59,699 nucleotides of DNA from DATBRV01 sp036560145 (GCA_036560145.1 DATBRV010000137.1:1-59699), one strand, 5' to 3'; shown: positions 24,719-32,983, numbered from the stretch's first letter. Notes: a model not told the origin generated them from the sequence alone. Numbers and translations: made by a program.

Positions 24719-25933
24719 ATGGCGGGAACGATGGCGGCTGCGCCAACGAACGCCGCGTCGGTGGCGTGGCTGTTGCGACGCCGCGGCGCGGAGTCGGCCA
24801 AGCTCTGGGGGCTCACGCCGGAGGAGCGCCTGCGCCGCACGCTGCGCGCGGCGGGCTGCGCGCAGATCGAGAGCATGGAGGCGCAAGACGCGCCGCCCGC
24901 CCTCGGGCCCGGAAGCCTGCTGCTGCTGCGCGGCGACTACGTCTTCGACGAGCGCCTGGTGCGCGCGCTGCTCACCACGCCCGGCGCGCTGCTCGTCAGC
25001 GCCGAAGGCGTCGCGGTCGCGGCGCACGTCCCCGCGGTGCGCGCCCGCGAGGTCGCGGCCCTGCTCGCGACGGGTGCGGCTGCCGGCGCGACGGATCTGC
25101 GCCCGATGACGCCGGCCCAGCTGGTGCCGGCCTACACGGCGCAGCTTCGCAAGCTCGAGCCGGCCTACCTGTTCGAGGCGCGCCCCGAGCTGGCCCGCGC
25201 GATCGAGGCGCGCACCTTCACGGCCTCCTACAAGGGCGTGACCGACCTCGTCACCAAGTGGGTCTGGCCGCGCCCGGCCGCCTGGGCGACGCGCCGGCTG
25301 GCGGCCTGGCACGTGCATCCCAACACCGTGACGGTCGCGAGCTGGGTGCTGGCGGGCCTCGCCTGCTGGCTCTTCGCGATCGGCGCCTTCGTCCCCGGGC
25401 TGCTCGCCGCCTGGCTGATGACCTTCCTCGACACGGTCGACGGCAAGCTCGCGCGCGTGACCCTCACCTCGAGCCCCTTCGGCAACGTGCTCGACCACAG
25501 CCTCGACCTGATCCACCCGCCCTTCTGGTATCTCGCCTGGGCGCACACGCTGCTGGGCTCCCTCGAGTGGGCGACCGCGGTCGTGGTCGGGGGCTACTTC
25601 GCCGGGCGGCTGCTGGAGGGCGTCTTCCTGCTCGCTTTCAAGATGGAGTCGCACTGCTGGCGCCCGATCGACTCGCTGGTGCGCACCATCACCGCGCGCC
25701 GCAATCCGAACCTGATCTTCCTGAGCGTGGGCGCGCTCGCCGGGCGTCCCGATCTGGGCCTGGTGATGGTGGCCCTCTGGACGCTCGTCTGCTTCGGGTT
25801 CCACGTGGTCCGCCTGCTCCAGGCCTTCCAGCTCCGCCGCCGCGGCGGGGTGGTGGAGCCCTGGGACGAGCGCCTGAAGCAGGCGCTGGGATCGAAGCTT
25901 CCGGCGGCTGCGAGCGTCCAAGAACCCGCATGA
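24719..25933 (+). CDS. CDP-alcohol phosphatidyltransferase with N-terminal nucleotidyltransferase-like region
   Basis: 404 residues. The C-terminal membrane half carries the complete catalytic signature D-x2-D-G-x2-A-R-x8-G-x3-D-x3-D starting at D238 (DTVDGKLARV...GNVLDHSLD) and several membrane helices, so it should transfer a phosphoalcohol between CDP-linked lipid or CDP-alcohol and an acceptor to build a phospholipid. The N-terminal 180 residues (TPEERLRRTLRAAG, LLLLRGDYVFDERLVRALL) resemble a worn nucleotidyltransferase domain, as in bifunctional inositol-phosphate enzymes, but lack a clear nucleotide loop. GGAGAAGGGGG precedes ATG 24719. The next gene overlaps by four bases (ATGA). First gene of a four-gene operon. 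Confidence 0.88.
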   Translation: MAGTMAAAPTNAASVAWLLRRRGAESAKLWGLTPEERLRRTLRAAGCAQIESMEAQDAPPALGPGSLLLLRGDYVFDERLVRALLTTPGALLVSAEGVAVAAHVPAVRAREVAALLATGAAAGATDLRPMTPAQLVPAYTAQLRKLEPAYLFEARPELARAIEARTFTASYKGVTDLVTKWVWPRPAAWATRRLAAWHVHPNTVTVASWVLAGLACWLFAIGAFVPGLLAAWLMTFLDTVDGKLARVTLTSSPFGNVLDHSLDLIHPPFWYLAWAHTLLGSLEWATAVVVGGYFAGRLLEGVFLLAFKMESHCWRPIDSLVRTITARRNPNLIFLSVGALAGRPDLGLVMVALWTLVCFGFHVVRLLQAFQLRRRGGVVEPWDERLKQALGSKLPAAASVQEPA

Positions 25934-26991
25934 GAACGCTCCGGGGGCTTCGGATGGCGGCGCTTGCGGTCGCCGGACTCGGCGTGCTCGGGGCCGCGCC
26001 CGAGCGCGGCGATCCGGTCTCGCGGATCACGGACGGCCCCGCCGCTTCCGAGTACTGGGATTTCGTCGCGAGCTTCGAGTCCAGGGAGCGGCTCTTCGCG
26101 CGCTTCATGATCACCAACGAGTTCCCGGGAGACGCCGTCGGCGTCGCGGTCGGCCACTTCGTGGCGGCGGACGGCACCGTCAGGCCCTTTCGCAATGCGC
26201 GGCTCTCGGGGAGCTGGGAGCGCGACCCGGCCGGGCGCTGGATGCAGGTCGGCGGCAGCCGGCTCGATCTCCGCGGCCCCGAGCTCAAGATCGACGTCGA
26301 CAAGCAGAAGCGCGGCATCCAGATCCACCTCCGGATGCGGCCGGATGCCCAGACCAGCGCCGGTCCCCAGGTGCCGGACACCTCGGTCGACGTGCTCGCT
26401 CTTTCCGCTCCCATCGAGGGGACCATCTGGTTCAGCGGGATGCCCGAGCCGCTGAGCGTACGCGGGCGCGCGGGCATCACGCACACCTGGATGGATCCGC
26501 GCGAGTCGGAACGCACGCTGCGCCGGATCGATTTCTTCGGGCGAGACGGCGCGCTCGCGCTCTACCTCGGTGAAGCGCTCGCGCCCGACGGGCGGCGAGC
26601 GCAGGTCTTGTCGATCGAGAGGGACGGCAAGCGGATCTTGAACGTGACGGAGATCACCATCTCCCACGGGGACGATAAATCGACTGAATTGGGGGCTGGT
26701 TACCCCATTGCGAGGCAACTAGTTCTCACTGCTAAAGGCATTTCGGGTGTAATTCACCTCGATCGGGTGCTCGTCCGGCACGAGCCGCTTCAAGACCTGC
26801 CCTTGCCTTTCCGATTCTTGTTATCCTCGGCCGCTCATCCACAGCGTGTGTGGATGGAATCGCGGTTCGAGGTGAGGATCGAGCAAGGCCCTTCGAGCAC
26901 AACCCTCCAGGCTCAGGGCACCGGCATCACCTCGGTGGCTTTTACCAACCCGCTCCCCTCGACGACATCGAAGCGTCACGCGACTGACTAA
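25930..26991 (+). CDS. Exported lipocalin-like protein (AttH/Svf1/CrtC-like)
   Basis: 353 residues with an N-terminal hydrophobic segment (LRMAALAVAGLGVLGAAP) that should be a signal peptide. The rest is beta-rich; YWDFVASFESRERLFARFMI and the later GRAGITHTWMDP resemble the double-lipocalin fold of AttH/Svf1 and hydroxyneurosporene hydratase-like proteins, which bind lipids. I infer a periplasmic lipid-binding role from fold resemblance and from its place between a phosphatidyltransferase and a lipid kinase; confidence in the family is moderate. The ATG overlaps the previous stop. The segment around 26670-26860 is unusually AT-rich with codons rare elsewhere here (CTA, GTA, ACT, ATT). Confidence 0.65.
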   Translation: MRTLRGLRMAALAVAGLGVLGAAPERGDPVSRITDGPAASEYWDFVASFESRERLFARFMITNEFPGDAVGVAVGHFVAADGTVRPFRNARLSGSWERDPAGRWMQVGGSRLDLRGPELKIDVDKQKRGIQIHLRMRPDAQTSAGPQVPDTSVDVLALSAPIEGTIWFSGMPEPLSVRGRAGITHTWMDPRESERTLRRIDFFGRDGALALYLGEALAPDGRRAQVLSIERDGKRILNVTEITISHGDDKSTELGAGYPIARQLVLTAKGISGVIHLDRVLVRHEPLQDLPLPFRFLLSSAAHPQRVWMESRFEVRIEQGPSSTTLQAQGTGITSVAFTNPLPSTTSKRHATD

Positions 26992-27004
26992 GGAGTTGTC
27001 ATCC

Positions 27005-27961
27005 GTGAAAGTCGGAATTTTGAACAATCTGCGAGCGGGCCAGAGCGGGAAGACGGTTTCCCGGGTGCTCTCGTTGTTGAGCGCCTACCCGGACGTGATG
27101 CACGTGGAGACGGACCATGCGGCCGCGCTCCCGGAGGCGCTGGCCGACTTTTCGCGCCATGGCGTCGATTTGCTGGTGGTGAACGGGGGAGACGGCACCC
27201 TCCAGCACACGCTCACCGAGATCCTGGCGGGCGACGATTTCGAGCGGATCCCGATGATCGCCCCCTTGCGGGGTGGTCGGACCAACATGACGGCCCTCGA
27301 CCTGGGAGCCCAGCGCGACCCGGTCAAGGGCCTGGCGTCCGTGCTGGAGGCGGTGCGCACGCGGCGCCTGTCGGAGCGCATGGTGCGCCGGCCGGTGCTG
27401 CGGGTCGCCTACCACCGCGGCTTCTCGGTGCAGTACGGGATGTTCTTCGGCGCTGGCATGATCCAGCGCGCGATCGCCCTCACCCACCGCCTCTTCCCGA
27501 AAGGACGCAACCACGGCGTGCTCGGGCCGGGCCTGGTGACGGCCAGCCTGATCGGAAAGACGATGCTGCGGCCCCGCAACGGCGTGCTCACGCCGGACAA
27601 GGTCCAGATGCTCCTGGACGGCGAGAGCGTGCCGCAGGGCGAGTTCCGGCTCGTGATCGCGTCTTCGCTGAACCGGCTGTTCCTGCGCATGAATCCGTTC
27701 TGGGGCCAGGGCCCGGGCCCGGTCCGCTTCACCTGCGCGGCGAGCGGCTCGCAGAAATTCCCGAAGGCGGCGATCGGAATCCTGCGCGGCCGTCCCAAGC
27801 CCTTCGTCACGACCGAAGCCGGCTATACCAGCAAGAACGTGCAGCGCGCCGAGCTGCGTTTCGACTGCGGCTTCACGGTGGACGGCGAGATCTTCGCCCC
27901 GCGGCCGGATGAGACGGTCACCCTGACGGGAGACCGGCGCGTGACCTTCGTCCGCGCCTGA
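27005..27961 (+). CDS. Diacylglycerol kinase-family lipid kinase
   Basis: 318 residues with a DAGK catalytic domain: LLVVNGGDGTLQHTL (GGDGT at 61-65) binds ATP. The second glycine-rich motif, usually GTxND, is GGRTNMTALDLG here, a variant. C-terminal beta sandwich closes with FTVDGEIFAP. Soluble members such as DgkB and YegS phosphorylate diacylglycerol or related lipids at the inner membrane. In this operon it would supply phosphatidate for the following Tam41-like enzyme. AAGGAG sits nine bases before GTG 27005, which I prefer to TTG 26996. The gap to the previous gene is 13 bases and to the next is eight. Confidence 0.85.
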   Translation: MKVGILNNLRAGQSGKTVSRVLSLLSAYPDVMHVETDHAAALPEALADFSRHGVDLLVVNGGDGTLQHTLTEILAGDDFERIPMIAPLRGGRTNMTALDLGAQRDPVKGLASVLEAVRTRRLSERMVRRPVLRVAYHRGFSVQYGMFFGAGMIQRAIALTHRLFPKGRNHGVLGPGLVTASLIGKTMLRPRNGVLTPDKVQMLLDGESVPQGEFRLVIASSLNRLFLRMNPFWGQGPGPVRFTCAASGSQKFPKAAIGILRGRPKPFVTTEAGYTSKNVQRAELRFDCGFTVDGEIFAPRPDETVTLTGDRRVTFVRA

Positions 27962-27969
27962 GCGCTCGG

Positions 27970-28935
27970 GTGGGCGGCGCGGAAGCGCTGGCAGGGCTCG
28001 TCGCCGAGGAGCTGGCGCAGCCCGTCCCCGAAGCAGCCCGCCTGCTGGCCGAGGCGATCCGGGCCCGCACCGGCCCGGCCACCGCCGCGATCCTCTTCTA
28101 CGGCTCCTGTCTCCGCAAACGCAGCGCCGAGGGCGTGCTCGACTTCTACGTGCTGGTCGACGCCTACCGCGCCGCCAACCCCGGGCGGCGTCTCGCGCTG
28201 GCGAACGCGCTGCTCCCGCCCAACGTGTTCTACCTCGAGCTCACGAGCGCGAACGGGGTGCTGCGCGCGAAGTACGCCGTCGTCTCGCTGGATGATTTCG
28301 CCCGCGGCGCGGCCGGGCGGTGGCTGCGGACGGGGATCTGGGCACGCTTCAGCCAGCCCGTGCGCGCCGTCTACCTGCGCGACGCCGTCGCCCAGCAGGC
28401 CGTAGCCGCGGCCTGCGCGGAATCGGTGCTCACCCTGCTCGAGCGCGCGCTGCCGCTCCTCCCCGGCGAGGGCGATCGGATCCGCGCCGGCGCCGCCGAG
28501 CTCTGGCAGACCGCCTTCGGCGAGACCTACGCCGCCGAGATGCGCCCGGAGCGGCCCGAATCGATCGCCGGCCTCTTCCTCGACCAGCCGGATCGCTATG
28601 CGCGGGCGGCCCAGCTCGCCGCGCTCGAGCTCGAGGCGCGCGGCCGGCTGCGCGTGCTCACCCGCGGCGATCCGCTCGAGATCGAGCTGGGCCCCGGCGA
28701 GCGGCGCCGACGACGGCGCGCCGCGCGCATCCGGCGGCCGCTCGCGAAGCTCGCCTACGTGGCGCAGCTGCTCAAGACCGGCTTCACCTTCGGCGACTGG
28801 CTCCCGTACGCGCTCTGGAAGCTCGAGCGCCACTCGCAGACCCGCTTCGAGATGAGCGAGCGCCAGCGCCGGCATCCGTTCCTGTTCGGACTGCCGCTCT
28901 TGCTGCGAGCGCTCCGCGAACGCGCGCTTCGTTAG
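27970..28935 (+). CDS. Tam41-like phosphatidate cytidylyltransferase (CDP-DAG synthase)
   Basis: 321 residues. AAILFYGSCLRKR (G45, S46) followed by LDFYVLVDAY (D58) is the nucleotidyltransferase active-site pattern of Tam41, and KYAVVSLDDFARGAAG with ARFSQPVRAVYL matches the Tam41 block usually read as KYGVVS-x-D-D-L and GR-x-x-KPV. Tam41 makes CDP-diacylglycerol from phosphatidate and CTP in mitochondria and is unrelated to the polytopic bacterial CdsA. This protein has no membrane helices and a very basic C-terminal third (RRRRRRAARIRR), as expected for a peripheral membrane enzyme. GTG 27970 is eight bases after the lipid-kinase gene; a strong hairpin overlaps its stop. Recognition is from motif memory, not a search. 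Confidence 0.75.
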   Translation: MGGAEALAGLVAEELAQPVPEAARLLAEAIRARTGPATAAILFYGSCLRKRSAEGVLDFYVLVDAYRAANPGRRLALANALLPPNVFYLELTSANGVLRAKYAVVSLDDFARGAAGRWLRTGIWARFSQPVRAVYLRDAVAQQAVAAACAESVLTLLERALPLLPGEGDRIRAGAAELWQTAFGETYAAEMRPERPESIAGLFLDQPDRYARAAQLAALELEARGRLRVLTRGDPLEIELGPGERRRRRRAARIRRPLAKLAYVAQLLKTGFTFGDWLPYALWKLERHSQTRFEMSERQRRHPFLFGLPLLLRALRERALR

Positions 28936-28946
28936 CAAGCGAAGCG
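28921..28946 (+). terminator. Strong hairpin at the end of the phospholipid operon
   Basis: CGCGCTTCG (28921-28929) pairs with CGAAGCGCG (28938-28946), with two further inner pairs possible, overlapping the TAG stop of the Tam41-like gene. No T-run follows, so it may be an RNA-stabilising 3' end or a weak intrinsic terminator. Confidence 0.5.
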
Positions 28947-29000
28947 CGCAGCGAGCCGTAGGCGAGCGGAGTTCACCAAAGCCGGAGATAGGGGTGGCAG

Positions 29001-29765
29001 ATGGACCTGAAGGGCAAGGCGGCGATCGTGACCGGTGCGGGAACGGGGGTCGGACGGGCCACGGCGCTCGCGCTGGCCCGGCTGGGCTGCTCGGTGATCG
29101 TCAACTACTCGCGCTCGCGGGAGGCCGCCGAGGCCACCGCGCGGGAAGCCGCGGCGCTCGGTGTCAGGGCGGTCGCGGTCCAGGCCGACGTGGCGGACGA
29201 CCGCGCCTGCCGGTCGCTGGTGGCGGCGGCCGAGCGCGAGCTGGGGCGCCTCGACGTGCTCGTGAACAACGCCGGAACCACGCGCTTCATTCCGCACGCC
29301 GAGCTGGAGCGCGTCACCGACGACGACTGGGACGCCATCCTGGGCGTGAACTTGAAGGGCCCCTTCCAGTGCGCGCGCGCCGCGCGGCCGGCGCTCGAGC
29401 GCTCGGGCAACGGCATGATCGTGAACGTCTCGAGCGTGGCCGGAATCGTCGCCACCGGCAGCTCGATTCCCTACTGCGCCTCGAAGGCCGCGCTCAACAA
29501 TCTGACCATCGCGCTGGCGCGCGCGCTCGCGCCGCGGATCCGCGTGAACGCGGTGGCGCCCGGCTTCATCGAGGGCGAATGGCTCGCCAAGGGGCTCGGC
29601 GCCGCCTATCAGCCGATCAAGCAGGCGATGGAGGCGCGCGCCGCCCTGCACCGCGTCTGCCAGCCGGCGGACGTGGCCGCCGCGATCCTGAGCCTGATCA
29701 CTGGCTCCGATCTCGTCACCGGCCACGTGCTCCCGTGCGAAGGCGGAATGCTGATCGGGAGCTAG
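29001..29765 (+). CDS. FabG-like short-chain dehydrogenase/reductase
   Basis: 254-residue classical SDR: nucleotide motif TGAGTGVGRA, NNAG, catalytic serine in NVSSVAG and the Y-C-A-S-K pair, then VNAVAPGFIEGEW. These residues are those of 3-oxoacyl-ACP reductases and similar NAD(P)H enzymes. ATG 29001 has a GGTGG-type ribosome-binding site. The gene follows the phospholipid operon hairpin by 54 bases and ends by sharing CTAG with the convergent marR gene. Substrate unknown; fatty-acyl or sterol-like substrates would suit the lipid-rich neighbourhood. Confidence 0.88.
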   Translation: MDLKGKAAIVTGAGTGVGRATALALARLGCSVIVNYSRSREAAEATAREAAALGVRAVAVQADVADDRACRSLVAAAERELGRLDVLVNNAGTTRFIPHAELERVTDDDWDAILGVNLKGPFQCARAARPALERSGNGMIVNVSSVAGIVATGSSIPYCASKAALNNLTIALARALAPRIRVNAVAPGFIEGEWLAKGLGAAYQPIKQAMEARAALHRVCQPADVAAAILSLITGSDLVTGHVLPCEGGMLIGS

Positions 29766-30211
29766 CGGAGGTCGGCTGCCGCGTCGCGCTCGAGCGCGGA
29801 GTCCAGCATCGAGAGCGCCTCGCCGACCACCTTCGCCATGTCGCGGTCGATCAGCACGCGCATGCGTTGCGCGAGCGCGGCTTCGGCGAGCCCGACGGCT
29901 GCACGGCCGGCCTCGGTGGGAATCAGCTGGATGCCGCGGCGATCGCTCGGAACCGGCGCCCGGCGGAGCAGACCCCCCCGCTCGAGACCATCGACGAGGG
30001 AGGTCAGGGTCGGGCGGCTCACGCCGACCGCCGTGGCCAGCTCGCTCGCGCGCTGGGATTGGCCGGAGATCGAGACCAGCAGCCGGTACTGGGGCAGGCT
30101 GATGCCCGTCGACTGACAGGCCTGTTCTGCGACGCGGGCGAGACGGGCGAGCAGACGGATCGCCGCCTGGAAGTCCGGCGTGATCTCGGCGCTCTGGATC
30201 GCTAGGACCAT
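29762..30211 (-). CDS. MarR-family transcriptional regulator
   Basis: 149 residues forming the MarR winged helix: ISLPQYRLLVSISG (H2), ASELATAVGVSRPTLTSLV (recognition helix), GLERGGLLRRAPVPSDRRG (wing with the DxRxx turn) and a C-terminal dimerisation helix. MarR proteins are small-ligand-responsive repressors that usually control adjacent genes and themselves. ATG 30211 follows AGAGGGG; ATG 30232 is in frame but has no ribosome-binding site. A perfect inverted repeat lies just upstream (30240-30271), a likely self-operator. Candidate targets are the SDR and the DUF192 gene. Confidence 0.88.
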   Translation of the reverse strand: MVLAIQSAEITPDFQAAIRLLARLARVAEQACQSTGISLPQYRLLVSISGQSQRASELATAVGVSRPTLTSLVDGLERGGLLRRAPVPSDRRGIQLIPTEAGRAAVGLAEAALAQRMRVLIDRDMAKVVGEALSMLDSALERDAAADLR

Positions 30212-30239
30212 TTCGTTCGCCCCTCTAATCATCTGCGTC

Positions 30240-30271
30240 CGCGCAGGTGCATTGATAGGGGATCCTGCGCG
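30240..30271. promoter_or_regulatory. Probable operator of the marR gene
   Basis: CGCGCAGG, 16 bases, CCTGCGCG, a perfect eight-base inverted repeat 29 bases upstream of ATG 30211. On the minus strand a TATCAA -10-like hexamer lies in its centre (30256-30251), so bound repressor would cover the promoter. Confidence 0.45.
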
Positions 30272-30299
30272 ATCTGACTACCCCTCAGCTCGCGCAGGC

Positions 30300-30788
30300 T
30301 CAGCGCGCGCGGCGGGCCAGCCCCGCGGCGTCGAAGACCAGCCGCGTCCCGGGCTGCACGCCGAGCTCCGCGAGGCGCCCGCCGGCCACCTCGACGGCGA
30401 ACTGGGCGGGCGCGCGGCTCGGATACTCGGGCAGGCGTCGCTCGTAGTGCATCGCGGTCTCGTCCTCCCGGCGCGGCGGCTCGGGTTGCATGCTGTGCAG
30501 GGCGACCACGACTCCCTCGCCGTCGAGGAAGGCGACGTCGATCGGCTCGGGGCAATCGCGCATCACCATCGCGAGCGGACGCGGCGAGCCGAAGGCGAAG
30601 AACATGCCGCCGTTGCGTGCGAGCCCCGTGCGGCCGCTCAGGCCGCGCTGGCGCGTGGCCGGATTCAGCGCGAGCTCGAGCGCGAAGGTCTCGCCGCCGA
30701 TCGAGAGGAAGATCGTCTCGCCGGGAGCGGCGGGCGCGGGGCTCGCGGCTTCCCGGCAGCCGAGCGCCAGGAGCAGCGCGAGCGCCAT
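30300..30788 (-). CDS. DUF192 family lipoprotein
   Basis: 162 residues from ATG 30788, or 186 from ATG 30860. Hydrophobic segment MALALLLALGC ends in a lipobox, followed by a DUF192 domain: RQRGLSGRTGLARNGGMFFAF, CPEPIDVAFLDGEGVVVAL, YPSRAPAQFAVEVAGG and VQPGTRLVFD. DUF192 domains are short secreted or periplasmic proteins of unknown function. The longer start adds a very arginine-rich region and would overlap the opposite strand promoter of the SDR gene; I favour the shorter one. It is transcribed toward marR. Confidence 0.82.
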   Translation of the reverse strand: MALALLLALGCREAASPAPAAPGETIFLSIGGETFALELALNPATRQRGLSGRTGLARNGGMFFAFGSPRPLAMVMRDCPEPIDVAFLDGEGVVVALHSMQPEPPRREDETAMHYERRLPEYPSRAPAQFAVEVAGGRLAELGVQPGTRLVFDAAGLARRAR

Positions 30789-30854
30789 CCCGAGTGCGAA
30801 GCGAGCGCGGACCAGGGCCGACCCTCCACGGCGACGCCGCCGCGGGCCCGGTGG

Positions 30855-30860
30855 TAGCAT
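30855..30860 (+). promoter_or_regulatory. Probable -10 element of the second SDR gene
   Basis: TAGCAT in the context GGTGGTAGCATCGCCC, followed by a 25-base leader that includes AGGAG before ATG 30886. Confidence 0.45.
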
Positions 30861-30885
30861 CGCCCGGCGCACAGGAGAACTCCGC

Positions 30886-31683
30886 ATGCGACCCAGCGTC
30901 CTGCTCACCGGGGCGTCCTCCGGCATCGGTGCGGCGACGGCGGTGCACCTGGCCGGCCGCGGCTTCCAGGTCTTCGGCACCAGCCGCCGGCCCGAGCGCC
31001 AGAGCCTGCCGGGCGTGCGCTTCCTCGCACTCGACGCCCGCGACGAGGCGTCGGTGGCCAAGGCCGTGGCGGAGGTGCTCGCCAGCGCGGGCCGCCTCGA
31101 CGCGGTGGTGTGCAACGCCGGGGTCGGGATCTTCGGCAGCGTCGAAGAGGTGACGATCGAAGCGGCGCGCGAGCTGTTCGAGACCAACTTTTTTGGCACG
31201 CTGCGAGTGCTGCGGGCCGCGCTCCCGCACCTGCGCGAGGCGCGGCGTGGGCGCATCGTGATCGTCGGCTCGCTCGCCGGCCGCGCGCCGATCCCGTTCC
31301 AGGCCCACTACTCCGCCAGCAAGGGAGCGCTGGATGCGCTCGCGCTCGCGCTGCACAACGAGCTGCATGGCACCGGCGTCGGAATCTCGCTGATCGAGCC
31401 GGGGGACATCCGCACCGAGTTCAACGAACGCACCGAGTGGGGCGAGCCCGGGCTCTCGGCCTACGGCGAGCGGCTGCGGCGCGCGGAACGGGTGATCCGC
31501 GAGTCGCTGCCGCGGGCGCCGGGGCCGGAGATCGTCGCCCGCGCCATCGAGCGCGCGCTCACGAGCCGCCGCCCGCGCGTCCGCTACACCGTCGGACCCG
31601 ATTCGCTGCTGGTGCCGCTGGCGCGACGCCTGCTCCCCGACCGCTGGTCCCTCCGCCTGGTCCGTTCCCACTTTCGTGTGTAG
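30886..31683 (+). CDS. Short-chain dehydrogenase/reductase
   Basis: 265-residue SDR: TGASSGIGAATA, CNAGVGIFG, serine in VGSLAG, Y-S-A-S-K, and a long C-terminal substrate region ending SRRPRVRYTVGPDSL, a pattern common in SDRs acting on steroid-like or retinol-like lipids. AGGAG eight bases before ATG 30886. Followed after 99 bases by the SCP-x thiolase gene, which has its own promoter. The substrate cannot be read from sequence. Confidence 0.88.
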   Translation: MRPSVLLTGASSGIGAATAVHLAGRGFQVFGTSRRPERQSLPGVRFLALDARDEASVAKAVAEVLASAGRLDAVVCNAGVGIFGSVEEVTIEAARELFETNFFGTLRVLRAALPHLREARRGRIVIVGSLAGRAPIPFQAHYSASKGALDALALALHNELHGTGVGISLIEPGDIRTEFNERTEWGEPGLSAYGERLRRAERVIRESLPRAPGPEIVARAIERALTSRRPRVRYTVGPDSLLVPLARRLLPDRWSLRLVRSHFRV

Positions 31684-31718
31684 AGGGCCGGCGGCCTTCG
31701 CCCGTCGGGGGCGGGCGC

Positions 31719-31745
31719 TTGACGCGGGAGCCCACGTGCTACCCT
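31719..31745 (+). promoter_or_regulatory. Promoter of the SCP-x thiolase gene
   Basis: TTGACG (31719-31724), a 15-base spacer and TACCCT (31740-31745) followed by GCGCGCC. Leader about 30 bases with GAAGGGAG before ATG 31783. Confidence 0.5.
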
Positions 31746-31782
31746 GCGCGCCTCGAATCGATCCAGAAGGGAGCCGGAAGCC

Positions 31783-32973
31783 ATGGGCAGGAAGGTGTTC
31801 GTCGTCGGCGTGGGCATGACCAAGTTCGAGAAGCCGGGCTCGAAGGCCTGGGACTACCCGGACATGGCGAAGGAGGCCGGCGAAAAGGCGCTCGCGGACG
31901 CGGGCATCCGCTACGACCAGATCGAGCAGGCAGCGGTCGGCTACTGCTACGGCGATTCGACCTGCGGCGAGCGCGCCGCCTATACGCTCGGGCTCACCGG
32001 CATCCCGATCTACAACGTGAACAACAACTGCTCGACGGGCTCGACGGCCCTCTTCATGGCCAAGCAGTTCGTCGAGGGCGGGCTCGCGGACTGCACCCTG
32101 GCGCTCGGGTTCGAGAAGATGGAGAAGGGCTCGCTCGGCGTGAAGTACACCGATCGCACGAACCCGATGGACCAGCACTTCAAGCTGATGGTCGAGCTGC
32201 GCGGGTTCGCGAAGGCGCCGGCGGCGCCGCAGATGTTCGGCAACGCCGGCCGCGAGCACATGGAGAAGTACGGCACCACGGCCGAGCAGTTCGCCAAGAT
32301 CGGCTGGAAGAACCACAAGCACTCGGTCAACAACCCCTACTCGCAGTTCCAGGACGAATACTCGCTCGAGGACATCCTGAAGGCGCCGATGGTGTACGAG
32401 CCGCTCACCAAGCTGCAGTGCTGCCCGACCTCCGACGGCGCGGGCGCGGCGATCCTCGCATCCGAGGATTTCGTGAAGAAGCACGGCCTCCAGAAGAACG
32501 CCATCGAGATCGCCGGCATGGCGATGACGACCGACTTCCGGAGCAGCTTCGATCAGAAGAGCTGCATCAAGATGGTCGGCGCGGACATGACGAAGCAGGC
32601 GGCGCAGAAGGTGTATGCGCAGAGCGGCTTCGGGCCGGAGAACGTCGACGTCGTCGAGCTCCACGACTGCTTCTCCTGCAACGAGCTGATCACATACGAA
32701 GGGCTGGGGCTGTGCCCAGAGGGCAAGGGCGGCCAGTTCGTCGACTCCGGCGCGAACACCTACGGCGGCAAGGTGGTGGTGAACCCGTCGGGCGGCCTGA
32801 TCTCGAAGGGCCACCCGCTGGGCGCGACCGGCCTCGCGCAGTGCGCCGAGCTCAACTGGCAGCTGCGCGGCGAGGCCGGCAAGCGCCAGGTCGCGGGCGC
32901 GAAGGTGGCGCTCCAGCACAACCTGGGGCTGGGCGGCGCCGCGGTCGTGACGCTCTACCGCAAGCCGGCCTAG
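31783..32973 (+). CDS. SCP-x-type thiolase / lipid-transfer protein
   Basis: 396-residue thiolase-fold protein. The nucleophile is C83 in VNNNCSTGSTAL; active-site histidines lie in VVELHDCFSCNEL and SKGHPLGATGLAQC. The C-terminal position that carries a second catalytic cysteine in degradative thiolases reads HNLGLGGA instead, as in SCP-x and sterol side-chain thiolases. Expected reaction: thiolytic cleavage of branched or sterol-type 3-oxoacyl-CoA, though many members remain untested. Clear GAAGGGAG ribosome-binding site. The GPH/MFS gene begins ten bases downstream, so uptake and breakdown of one substrate may be linked. Confidence 0.88.
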   Translation: MGRKVFVVGVGMTKFEKPGSKAWDYPDMAKEAGEKALADAGIRYDQIEQAAVGYCYGDSTCGERAAYTLGLTGIPIYNVNNNCSTGSTALFMAKQFVEGGLADCTLALGFEKMEKGSLGVKYTDRTNPMDQHFKLMVELRGFAKAPAAPQMFGNAGREHMEKYGTTAEQFAKIGWKNHKHSVNNPYSQFQDEYSLEDILKAPMVYEPLTKLQCCPTSDGAGAAILASEDFVKKHGLQKNAIEIAGMAMTTDFRSSFDQKSCIKMVGADMTKQAAQKVYAQSGFGPENVDVVELHDCFSCNELITYEGLGLCPEGKGGQFVDSGANTYGGKVVVNPSGGLISKGHPLGATGLAQCAELNWQLRGEAGKRQVAGAKVALQHNLGLGGAAVVTLYRKPA

Positions 32974-32983
32974 CGCCAGCCGG

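Noticed and set aside
23027..25921. 964-codon open frame on - opposite the nucleotidyltransferase and CDP-alcohol transferase genes
   Set aside because: Shadow frame; the opposite strand and the phosphoesterase frame carry intact motifs.
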